Positions 8,242 through 18,019 of a stretch of DNA of 64,000 bases are shown here, piece after piece. This DNA comes from Hygrophila difformis (Eukaryota > Streptophyta > Magnoliopsida > Lamiales > Acanthaceae). The translations under genes and the position numbers were made by a program. The stretch's first letter is position 1. Each line of letters opens with the position of its first letter. Under the pieces are notes generated by a model, which ran no database searches, was not told the origin of the DNA, and saw only the letters and a list, made by a program, of their open reading frames with translations. The stretch covers positions 14,863,086-14,927,085 of the forward strand of contig JAOANR010000010.1 of NCBI GenBank assembly GCA_030278955.1, in the 5' to 3' direction.

Positions 8242-11200
8242 TCACATTGCATCCTTACCAAGAGACGGGTCATGAGATGGAGGGGCAGCCACCGTCGCTG
8301 CGGGATCATCAGTGCCAGGAACAGCATCCGTCGTCACGGGATCAGACAAGCCAGGCGCGGGAGGAGGGACAGCATCCGGAGGGGCAACATCCGTCGTCGT
8401 GGGATCAGACAGGCCAGGCGCGGGAGGAGGGGCAGCATCCGGAGGGGCAACATCCGTCGTCGTGGGATCAGACAGGGTAGGCGCGGGAGGAGGGGCAACA
8501 TCCGGAGGGGCAACATCCGTCGTCGTGGGATCAGACAGGCCAGGCGCGGGAGGAGGGGCAGGAGCATGAGGAGGGGCAGCATCCGCCACTGCGGAATCGG
8601 GACGGGCAGGTGCAGGAGGGACAGGATCATGCGGAGGGGCAGGATCAGTTTTCGGCGGCTGAGTGGCATAAGCGGGATTTCTTGGTTTGGTAACCGGTGC
8701 CAACAACCCCAAAACCATTGGAGCGTATATTTGAAGCGGGACCGGACAGTGAACAGCATTTGGGTCGGGTACATCGGGAGAAGTGGGGTGGGGCTCCTTT
8801 GGAGCAGCGGGTTCCTCACGAATGGGCTCGGTTACCTTCGGATCGGCGGGATCATCAGCAGTGGGGTGGACCTCCTTTGGAGCAGCGGGATCCTCAAGAA
8901 TGGGCTCGGTTACCTTCGGATCGGTGGGATCATCAGCAGTGGGCTCGGGTACCTTCTCATCCGCTTGATCCACAACAGTCGGGTCAGCCAGCTTTGGCTC
9001 CGCCTGATCCACAACACTGGGGTCGGCCACCTTCGGATCCGCTTGATCCGGCACAGTCTGCTCGGCCTCCATCGCATCCGGTTGACCCTCCACAGTTGGC
9101 CGGGTCAACCCCGTCTCCTCCGCTGCCTGCTGAACAGTCCGCTCCATAGCATCCCTTAGAAGTCGCAACGCCACTTTGGCACGGTGCACCTTAATATCAA
9201 CAGTGGCCTCCTCCGCCCAGAATGCAGGATCATTCCGCAAAAATGCCTCAGCCCACCACATAACGTGCACCCCGCAGTCCAGTTGTCCATCACCCTGCTG
9301 CCTACATGTCCTTCTTAACATAATGTCCTCGTTCACTGCCAAATCATGCTTGCTGTTCAGGTACCACACTAAAAATTCCGCCTGTAGATTCCAAATATAT
9401 ACATATTGCAAGCAACATGAATACCCGTCATAAGCAAATAGTATACCGAAATTGAATGACTTAATACTAAACAACAAGGTCTGGGTACCAAAAAAATAGA
9501 CACATGGTGACTTACAATTTTCCTCTGCGCAACGTTGTTATCTGCCGGCCACAAGGAGTTCTGAATTGTTATTTCCATCCTCTGAAGGTCCAAAACAATC
9601 AAGAACCAGTGATAATTTGTCATCACCGGCAGCAGCACGTAGTCAAGTCCGCCTGTGATCAAGATGCTAAGCCGTTCGAATTCATCGCGCCCCGGTTGCC
9701 AAAGAGTTTTATAGCTCTCCTCGAATGCATCAAAATCAAGCTCTCCCCCTTTCTTCTCCAGCGCCAATATACGCGTCTGTTTCGCAGTAGTTTATCCCAT
9801 AAGGTTGCAAAATATATGTGAAGGTGCATACGCATACAGTAAATTAAATAAATTACTCACCGTCGTGTATGGACTTATGAATCCGACCCTCGTGGTTATA
9901 CCATTAGCACTGCGGAACATTTGGCTGCATATAAGAGCAATGTAACTCCCAACGAGATCATTGCATACTGCCTCATTAAAAAGCAGCAGCAGAATGCTCG
10001 AGGGCAGCACGGCGTAGATGCCTTGGCTCCACACAAATCCACTACCAAATGTACAATCCGAAAATAAATTAAACCCATAAAATCAGGAAAAAAAATACTA
10101 TTTTAAAGAATACCAATACCAATCCAAAGAAACTAGAGTACTAGAAGACAGAGAATACAATACCTCCCTTTTGGAGCGTCGATAAACCGCTCCAGAATCC
10201 ATTTCTCTTCAGCCGATAACCCGTCAGCGCCGGCATACCCCCTCCGGCCCGAATAACGATAACAGGTCTCCTCCTCAAAATCCATACGCACAACATTTTT
10301 TTTCTTTTCAGGAGAAGGGCCTGTGAGGTCCAGTACACGGTTCACACGCTGCTTTTTGCTGTGTGTATCCGGTGTATACAGAGGGGGATCCGGCTTACGC
10401 TTCCCCCGTTGTTCAGCTGTAGACAACGGAACAAGTGTAAGCGGATCAAACGGTGATGGTATAGAATTGGAGAGAATTAACATTCCCTCGACTGCCGTTG
10501 CCACCTCATCATGAGATGGCCCAAAAATTTTCATCGCCATTGTATTATTTCCCTCATTCATACCTGCTGTCTTTGTTGCCTTCCGTGTAGATTCCTGCTT
10601 GCCATATGCCACTGCCCGAGCAACCTTCTCATTCACGTAGTCCTCATCACTGTCGTCGCCGTCCGAAGACTCTTCCACGTACTCTGATTCCTCACTGCTT
10701 GCCGCCTTCACCTCCGCCTTTTTCTTCGCCTCCTCATCAGTGTCAGCCCCTGACACATACTCTCCATCCTCACTTGTCTCTGGTTCGTCGCTTGATAAAT
10801 CCTCCTCAATCTGCCAAAGAATCAGACAATACAACAATCTTAAAAAAATAATACCCATCTAACAGATAATTAAGCACCCTTCTTATGCACTCGGTGCAAC
10901 AGACCATAACGATAACATCGATGTATATACCTTTCCCTTTTTCTCGTTCGGTTCCTGTTCGGTCTCCAAATTCTCCTTCAACTTCTCTTCGTCCTCTTTC
11001 TTCTCCTCCTCCTTTGGCTTTTTCTTTCTCGTCATCTTCACCCTTACGGGGATCTCGTCATCTATGGCCTTCTCCTCGGGGATTTTGGCCCTGCTGGGGA
11101 CGAGCACGGGCACCACAGGCTCCACAAATCTCTTCTCTCTCTTGCTGATGCGTAAGGGCCGCAGGTCCTGTGCCCTCAGCTGTTTCAGATCCTCGCGACA

Positions 11201-12075
11201 TTCAACAAGGTCACGTTGCGCTTCCTTCCATCTCACGAATCTTGGGATAATCGGTTCGACCAGTGGATCGGCCATGTGCGGAAATCGCTCGTAGAACCAT
11301 CCCTACATTGGTAAATTGGTACAACAGTAGTGAGAAATAGGTGTTCTTGTGATATAACAGTAATATTGTGTAGGTAAGAGCATTTTTATTAAAAACTCAC
11401 CACCAGCCCGAAAGTGCAGCCATCTAAATACACCTTCCCCTTCTCATTATGGAGCCGCATCGAAGCAACCAAATACTCGTGTGCGGCCGCACCCCAGGCA
11501 TATTCCTCGAGTCGGTCTAACTTGTCCACGTGGTGAACAAGAAACTCGGGGACGGTCAAGGACGAGCTGGGGAACAAGAGGCAGGAAAAGACCACCAAAA
11601 CGTACGCCCTCGCGAAATCGACTGTATTATCCGTTCCAGCCAAGTTCACCATTAGCTCCACTAAATCCGGCCTATACAGAGCTCCATCCTTTGGAAAATA
11701 CTTCTGCTTGAACTCGGATTCAGGCACACACCTAGGGTGAACGTACATGCCTTCGTACTGCAGCCCCAACACCACGGAGTATTCCCATGCCTCGAACGGC
11801 ACTGTAAATCCCTGTCCAAACACGAATGCACTTAAATTCCCGTTGAAGCACTCCACCAACGCCTGCAGCAACGTCTTGCTGCTGTACGTACCCTGCAGCT
11901 TTGCAAAGTGGTGGGAAGGAGTCGATCTAATGGCTTCCCACTGTGCTTCAGTGATCGTGTTTTCAATAGAATTCATGGCGTCTTGGAGGACACTTATTGT
12001 GCATCGAGCTGTGATGGTAGCCTTCCCGGCCTCCTCAGTTTGTGACTTCTTCTTCTTGCTACGTCTCGGCGGCAT
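8242..12075 (-). CDS. Ulp1-type (C48) cysteine protease with mobile-domain N-terminus and Pro/Asp-rich repeat tail, six exons
   Basis: Exons read from the sequence: 12075-11401, 11302-10931, 10810-10164, 10041-9861, 9776-9516, 9381-8242. Every junction is GT-AG and all phases agree, giving 1091 residues. Residues 1 to about 260 resemble the DUF1985/plant mobile domain (FNGNLSAFVFGQG, then GWFYERFP across the exon 1-2 join). Exons 2-3 encode a Lys/Glu-rich and acidic linker. The protease domain spans about 560-790: NYHW holds the catalytic His (about 681), QQGDGQLDCGVHV the Gln and Cys (about 748). Seventeen residues after the His, where yeast Ulp1 has Asp in its YVDSL motif, this protein has Asn (IQNSL). 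Residues 800-1091 are Pro/Asp/Ala-rich. Ulp1 enzymes cleave SUMO or related modifiers; this protein's substrate is unknown. Such fusions are often carried by plant MULE-type transposons, but no terminal inverted repeats were found, so host gene and transposon cargo both remain possible. Confidence 0.85.
8318..8570 (-). repeat. 63-bp coding minisatellite in the Ulp1 gene tail
   Basis: Four near-identical 63-bp units, each encoding about 21 residues of the form GLSDPTTTDVAPPDAAPPPA. Units differ by a few bases. Upstream, a second less regular repeat (DPxVxDQAxPKxADP and DPxDPKVTEPIxEDPAAPKE) continues the low-complexity tail. The repeat is in frame, so copy-number change alters tail length without breaking the ORF. 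Confidence 0.9.
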
Positions 12076-12870
12076 CTCTATTAATTATGCCAACAAAAAA
12101 ACATACAGGGGTCATACACAACTCCTAATGGTGTTCATACGATTATATACCGCTATCCAGTTTGCCACATACAGAAATTACAAGAGCCCAAACAACAATG
12201 TATCATCATTTCAACAACATTTCCTAAACTACAAAAGAACTCCGGACCTTATCGAGCAACATTAGACCAGAATCAAATAGATTATTTTGCAGAACCTAAT
12301 ATCGATTGCAGCCAATAATTATCCATAATGATAATGCATACCCGTTGTTCAAACGTACTTATGCACATCACAAATTATACCCGTCCTATGCACGAATAAT
12401 ACCGGTGTAACAATTTCACCAATACAGAAATCCGTCTTAAGCGACATAACAATATTCCCAGAACTTAGCATTAGGCAAAAAACAAAACATCGCTCAAACA
12501 CATCCAGCGAACCGAACCAGAATTGTATCTACTTTTCGATCAACACAGAATGACAATCAAAATCATAAAAACATCTCAAACCCTAAGCAAACCCTAAAAC
12601 CGATGCTTCACAACCTTAAAAACTATAAAATTCAATCTTCCAACCTTGCAACACGAAAAAAAGTATGCCCATACTCGTGTAACAGTAAAATCACAAAGCC
12701 CATTGCATTGCATACCTTGATTAGGGTTCAACACCGAGCTTCGAATTCGATTGGGTTTCTTCGAAGCTTCAAAAACCGATTTCTTCTCACTCTCCTGCCC
12801 CAAACCAACGTCCGACACTTTATCGCGAAGAATGGAGGTTGGAGCGTCGCCCGTTCTTCAAACTCCACGT
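12076..12870 (-). promoter_or_regulatory. Probable 5' UTR with intron of the Ulp1 gene
   Basis: On the minus strand, ...AACCCTAATCAAG|GTATGCAATG near 12714 looks like a donor, and AATTAATAG|AGATGCCG just before the start codon at 12075 like an acceptor. They would define a leader intron of about 640 bp. Telomere-like AAACCCTAA boxes (telo-box motif, on the plus strand) lie near 12576-12598. No transcript evidence is available. Confidence 0.4.
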
Positions 12871-14025
12871 AGTAATTGCTCCGACGGTTTCTTTTTCGCA
12901 ATGGGGACGGCGGTTTCGATTTTCGGACGTGAAGAGGGGGGGAGATGGGTGAGCGGCCGGTGAAGGAGACGTGCACCTTCAATGCTGCCTGACGGTTGCA
13001 GGCATGGGGAGATGCGCCCGACAAGACATAAAGGGGAAATGGCTAATCTACCCTTCTCCATTTGGTTTGAGTATTTTTTGACCGAGGGGTTACTTTGTCA
13101 TTTCACCATTTTGAATTTCAAAAGTATATCAAAAATATTGTATGGGTTGTATTTTGGGAGTATTTTGGTACGCGTGTCTTATATTGTGAGTATTTGTTGT
13201 GGGAGACCTTTCTTTTGGATTTCCCGTTAAAATTTATTTCAATTTCTTAGTCTGACATATAACTACACTAATAAGGGACGGCTGACTAATGTCAATTTTT
13301 TGGAAGAGCGACTAATGTCAATTAGTGCAAAATGTAATATCCATTTGGTCGCATAATTTATCTATATAATGCTAATTTCGCCCATATTTTTAAAATTTTT
13401 CGATATAGGCCAATAATTATATTATTGATTAAAACATTCAAAGCTTGAGCCCAACAATGACCTGTCCTAAAAGGGCAACACCGCCATGGATGATCCAAAG
13501 GCCAACAACCCCTTAATATCGTATAATCCATTAATCCTTCGATTGTCTGGAGAGCAAATCCGTGAAAACCAATTCTGAAATGGGCAAAAAACAGCCAACT
13601 AAAAGAATGATTTATAGAGCTCTTGTTGGGCTTGAAAATTGCAATACAAATTAATTGGGCCTTTACTGATGGCATATGTCATCGTATCACAAATTTAATT
13701 GAGAATTGCTGCCAAAATTTGGGTAAAAGACCTTGCAGGTATTTGGTAAAACAAATTAAAAATTAAATGAGCTCATTTATGAGATATTGTGAGATAAAAT
13801 AACTTTGTTAAAAGGATAAAATAACTTAAAATAATATACAATCATTTTTTTAGAATTTACTGCAAAGAGTAGCATTTTGGATTTTAGCTTATTGTAAGAA
13901 AAAAAATTGATTTCAAAATTGTCAAACAACTAATTACATCTAATTTATTACTCACTTAATCAGTTAACATATTAATTGCCAAACAAACCTATTGATTGCC
14001 AAATAGGGCATTTTTCTATCTGATA
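12871..14025. other. Intergenic DNA upstream of the Ulp1 gene
   Basis: GC-richer up to about 13060, probably promoter-proximal, then AT-rich. No protein-coding signal or terminal inverted repeat matching the other side of the Ulp1 gene was found. Confidence 0.4.
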
Positions 14026-14275
14026 TACTTCCTCCGTCTTCTAATGATATTAATATTTGCATAGTTTTTCACTTTAATTGAGTAACTTTCATTCAACATT
14101 TTAATATAGTTATATAAAATAAAATATAGTCAAGTGAGATGTAGTTAGGTTTGTCTAATCACATAGTTTTAGAATATTTAATTTTTATAATTTACTTTAA
14201 GATAATTTGAAATATTAATCGTTAAAAATTTATATTGGATTGCATGAAAACAATGAATGTTAACATGTTTTGGGA
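14026..14275. mobile_element. Decayed Stowaway-type MITE
   Basis: Begins TACTTCCTCCGTCTTCTAATG. The interior shares blocks with other MITEs here: a GAGTAAC-like start, AAAATATAGTCAAGTGAGAT, GTCTAATCACATAGTTTTAGAATAT and TTGGATTGCATGAAA. Those at 36361-36580 and, in reverse, 18596-18835 carry them too. The right end is not sharply defined. Confidence 0.65.
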
Positions 14276-14429
14276 ACGGTTTAGCATTTTTAGTTTTTAT
14301 AATCTATATTTAAATTTTAATTAATTACTACAATAGAATTCAGTGAGGTAAGTTAATAATCACTTTGGTCAACTTATTACTTTTTATTACTTTAGTTCCT
14401 TTAAAAAAAATGCCTAATATATCAATAGG

Positions 14430-14560
14430 CTAGGAAAAAGGGTGGTGGGAGGCCACGTCACATAAATTACAAAGGGAATAAAGGAGAGGGATAGGAGACC
14501 GGTTGGGAATCAAACCTCCAACATTCAGATTGGAAGTAAAGGGACTTTATGCATAATATA
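14430..14560 (-). mobile_element. tRNA-derived SINE remnant (reverse)
   Basis: Reverse-strand similarity to the complete SINE at 25854-26020: GGTGGTGGGAGGCCAC, AATTACAAAGGGAA, GGAGAGGGATAGG, then GGGAATCAAACCTCCAAC, whose complement is the B-box region GGAGGTTTGATTCCC. No target duplication is visible. Confidence 0.7.
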
Positions 14561-14639
14561 AACTTTATATCACTATAAAAGACTGATATCGTATTTTCTA
14601 ACCTGAAATTTTCTTAATTTGGAATATACTTGTAAGAGA

Positions 14640-14875
14640 ACTCAAAGATTTACTCTAGTGGTAAGTCCCCAACTCCAACCTATAGGTTGGGAGTTTGAGT
14701 TCTCATCCGGCCCCCTATCCATCTCCTTTGTTCCCTTTGTAATTTGTGTGGCATGAGTTCCCAGCGCTCATATCCGGCCTCCTATCCCTCTCCTTTGTTC
14801 CCTTTGTAATTTGTGTGGCATGAGTTCCCACCACTCATTTCTCAGACCTTTAATGGCTCCTCCCAAAAGAGCATT
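14640..14875 (+). mobile_element. tRNA-derived SINE remnant with internal duplication
   Basis: Same family as 25854-26020 on the plus strand: AGTGGTAAGTCCC, a degenerate B box GGGAGTTTGAGTTCTC, GGCCCCCTATCC, TTTGTAATTTGTGTGGCATGAG and ending CTTTAATGGCTCC. A block of about 80 bp (CCGGCC...CCTATCC to GGCATGAGTTCCCA) occurs twice in tandem. Confidence 0.75.
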
Positions 14876-15904
14876 ACCGCACTAATAAAACATTTAAAGC
14901 TTTGTTTAGGAATGCTTTTGGCTTTTTTTAGCATTTGGATTTTATAACAGTATACGTTTATAAATTTACCACAATCTGCATAGTTGATACTATTCATTAA
15001 TTAATCTTTAAAATATTAAGTTTTTATAATTTTTTTTTTACAATTTGAGAATATTAATAATTAAAAGTATATATTAAATTGCGTGAAATGCAAAATTAAT
15101 TAACTTAAAAAAATGGTAGGAGTATTTTATTCCAACCCCTAGCTTTAAATTTCTAAATTTTAATTTCAAACACAAACATTTAAAACCAAGGTTATCAAGA
15201 TCGAGGCCTTAACTAGGATCGTTTTTGTCTTTGCAATATTGTGATCATATGATTGAATTTAGATAATAAAATCCTACTACATTATGGGAGCATATTTCAA
15301 ATTTTGGTAGGATCGAGTCGTATAGGATCATAAAATTATATCATTAAGATCGGGATTTTACAATTAAGATCGGGATTAAAATCGAGACCCTACTAAAAAG
15401 ATTATACAAAGATTTAGATCGTTTTTAAGAAGTGGGATCGTAAAACACGTAAGATTTTAAAATCAAGATATAGATATTAATATCCAGTGGCGATGCAGAG
15501 TCTCCTGGGTGGGGGGAGGGGATACTACCAAATATCTTCGCATTATATCAGTTTTAATTTCTATACTATAACTATCAGTTATTTTCGTTTTTTCGGGTCG
15601 CCAATAATTTCTCTCTCTTCGTCTAACTCTACTCGGGCCTTCTTACTAATATTGCTAACATCACTATAATTCAAATTTATAAAGATGTCCAGATTTTCAA
15701 TGTAAATAAATATATTTTTGTATAAAATGGCTCCGGCCATCCATTACCCCCAGAAAAGAAACATGTTGCCTTCTTTTTCTTCTTCTTCCCCATAAATTAT
15801 TGAAAAAATATTTATATTATAACTAAACTTTACACGACTATGTAAATATTATTGCCAAAATTTAATTTTTGGGGGGCGAAATTATATACTTCCTTGACTA
15901 TGAA

Positions 15905-16133
15905 CCCACCCAACACGCAGTCCAATGAACAATTTAAACATTAATAACTCAAATTCGGTACAATTAAAAATTCTAAAAGTTCGATATTTAAAAACTACAA
16001 GACGAGACGAATCTAACAAGATCTCACTTGACTATATTTTAATTTATATAACCATGATAAAATTTTAAGTGAAAGTATATTAGTGAACAGTAGCATTTGC
16101 GAAATTGTAGCTAACAAAAAAACGGAGGAAGTA
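15905..16133. mobile_element. Decayed Stowaway-type MITE
   Basis: Right end AACGGAGGAAGTA. The interior carries ACACGCAGTCCAATG, TTAATAACTCAAATTCGGTAC, CGAATCTAACAAGATCTCACTTGACTAT, the blocks shared with 18596-18835 and, in reverse orientation, with 34734-34997. The left end is eroded. Confidence 0.65.
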
Positions 16134-16400
16134 TAATTTTGTAAATTGTAACTAAAAAAAATATAATTATATAAAATTTAATAGGCAAATTTCGAACTCG
16201 AGTAGCGGCGGCCCCTCAAACCCCTTCACAAATCCGCCACCGTTAATATATATATGTTCAAAACTATTTCAATTAAAATTTATTTTTCAACACCAAATAC
16301 AGAGTCTAAACTCTAAACTCTGTTCAAATTACTTACCAAATTATGCCAAAATGTAAGGCGTAAACCTTTTTAGAATTGGGTAAAAGAAACATTCATCAAT

Positions 16401-18019
16401 AATAATTGGTGAATAGCTTGCCTTTTCTTCCCCAATTTCGTCATGAAAGCCCTATCTCTCCTCTCTTCCAGGCCTCCGATTCCCTCCGTTCGCCGTTTCC
16501 CCATTGAAATCATTCCTCTGCACTCTACGATTTGCAGCTGGGTTCTTGGAGGTTTTTTGGAGCATTGTTGGCGCGGGAGGACCGAGGAGCAGGAGCGGAT
16601 TATTGGATACGATGAGATTGTTTCCAATTTCATCCACCTCTAATCAGATTGGTTCGCCCACACAGCAGAACAGAGTGGCCCGTGGAAGAGCCGGCCGATG
16701 TCTATTGGTTCGTTTCGGCTGCGGAAAGTTTCATTCTGGTTTCATCCAAGGTACGATTCAGTAATAGAGTGTTTTCCGTTTTTTCTTTTGGCACCTTATG
16801 CTTTATCTATTGATCTATCTATCTCAACTAAAATACTTTGCCTGATCGTTTATCAGCAACAACAATACTGCTTCAAGTCCTTGATTCCGGTTCCCCAACC
16901 AAACAATCCCCCAAATCCCTAATTTCACAATCAAAATCCTCACCTGATCATACCACCATTCTACCCACTATCCAACATCCAAAAACCACAAAGAAAGGAC
17001 GGGAAAACAATTAAGGAAGACTTACCAATAGGTAATCGGTGCCCAGCAAATTTAGAACAATGCCTCCGAGTTTCCTCCAGGCTCCAACTCCATTGCACCA
17101 CCAGAACGGCAGAACCCTCCCCTTACTCGCCTTGCCTTTAATCTCAATTAACATCAAATACACAATTAACAGTAATGGGCTTGGACTACCCTTACATTAA
17201 TTTGGGTCCATTCATCCCTCTTTCAACTCTCTACTCTCTACTGCCCACTTGCATACTTTTTGGCGTTTAAGACTACTATATTCTTTACAATTTCAACCCA
17301 CAAGGATGGCTTTTTAACCACACCTATGGCCAATTGGCCATGGACAGATGGAGTCATGGGATTATTTATATACTATATTATTCTATTATTTTGAAAAAGG
17401 AAAATGAAATAGTCCTCTCCACCTGCCGTTTCATCTCTTATCCTAATTAATCAATAATATCTCATCACTTCAATTAGCGTGAGAGAATCCACAATTGAGA
17501 AACTAAAGTTGGTGATTAGAATGATTAGATGAATGAAAGATGGGTGGGCAGTGGGCATGGACTTGAAGAGGTTCAAGGATAAGATTGAATCAATTAGCAA
17601 CTCCCCACTGCTCAACGTGCACCATCGTATCTTTACTCCACTAGTATTATTACAATATTTTTTATAAGTATTTGACAATTTGATGATCACAGATGGGAAT
17701 TGAGGGAAAAAAAAAAAGCAGCAAACAGGAGGCAGCAGCCAGCGGCACAACAAGTCTATTTCCACGTCATCATAACCTCATTCTTACACACTCACACACT
17801 TCCACAGTGCATATGAACCTGTTTGACTTTCTGCAAAAGTGATATGTTTTGATAGTGATTTTTGTTCTGGTTCTGGGACCAGATCAATTCCTCTTCTCTC
17901 TTTTCTCTTTTCTCGCACTTTCTCATTTTCCTTCTCTGACTTGTCTTAAATTCAATCTCCAACTCTCAAAGTCGCTGCCTTCTACAACAAAGACACAAAG
18001 AGGGCCGAGCCAGAAATCA
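16401..18019 (+). other. Upstream region of the Nudix gene, including an unassigned GC-richer segment
   Basis: 16440-16760 is GC-richer and holds short overlapping ORFs (for example from 16443, 66 codons, and 16504, 86 codons). It ends near a GTACGATT that could be a splice donor (CATCCAAG|GTACGA). I recognise no domain. It may be a leader exon or an unrelated gene fragment. 16900-17800 has no coding signal; 17820-18019 is pyrimidine-rich (CTTCTCTCTTTTCTCTTTTCTC), typical of a plant promoter or 5' UTR for the gene starting at 18020. Confidence 0.35.

Larger units (their letters stand above)
14560..16400. other. AT-rich intergenic DNA with MITE debris
   Basis: Apart from the listed SINE and MITE remnants, no gene. 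14917-15127 shares weak MITE interior motifs (AATATTAAGTTTTTATAAT, TAAATTGCGTGAAATGC) and ends GGTAGGAGTA. 15180-15480 contains repeated GATCG(G)GATT motifs without clear structure. Confidence 0.45.

Noticed and set aside
7834..8480. Plus-strand ORFs of 77 and 137 codons
   Set aside because: The first has no motif; the second runs into the repeat antisense to the Ulp1 tail. No splice or start context supports a gene.
8239..9159. Plus-strand ORFs of 306, 150 and 85 codons across the Ulp1 gene tail
   Set aside because: They are antisense or shifted reads of the GC-rich repeat tail; low-complexity Arg/Gly composition and no domain, while the minus-strand frame joins cleanly to the protease exons.
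8242..13230. A MULE transposon enclosing the Ulp1 gene
   Set aside because: No matching long inverted repeats or 9-11 bp duplications could be found by eye in 6.9-8.2 kb and 12.8-13.3 kb; left open but not annotated.
16443..16764. Chloroplast transit-peptide exon for the Nudix gene
   Set aside because: The Nudix protein starts naturally at MEGLPSGYRP at 18020; no acceptor joining this segment to that exon is evident, and the frames here are short and overlapping.
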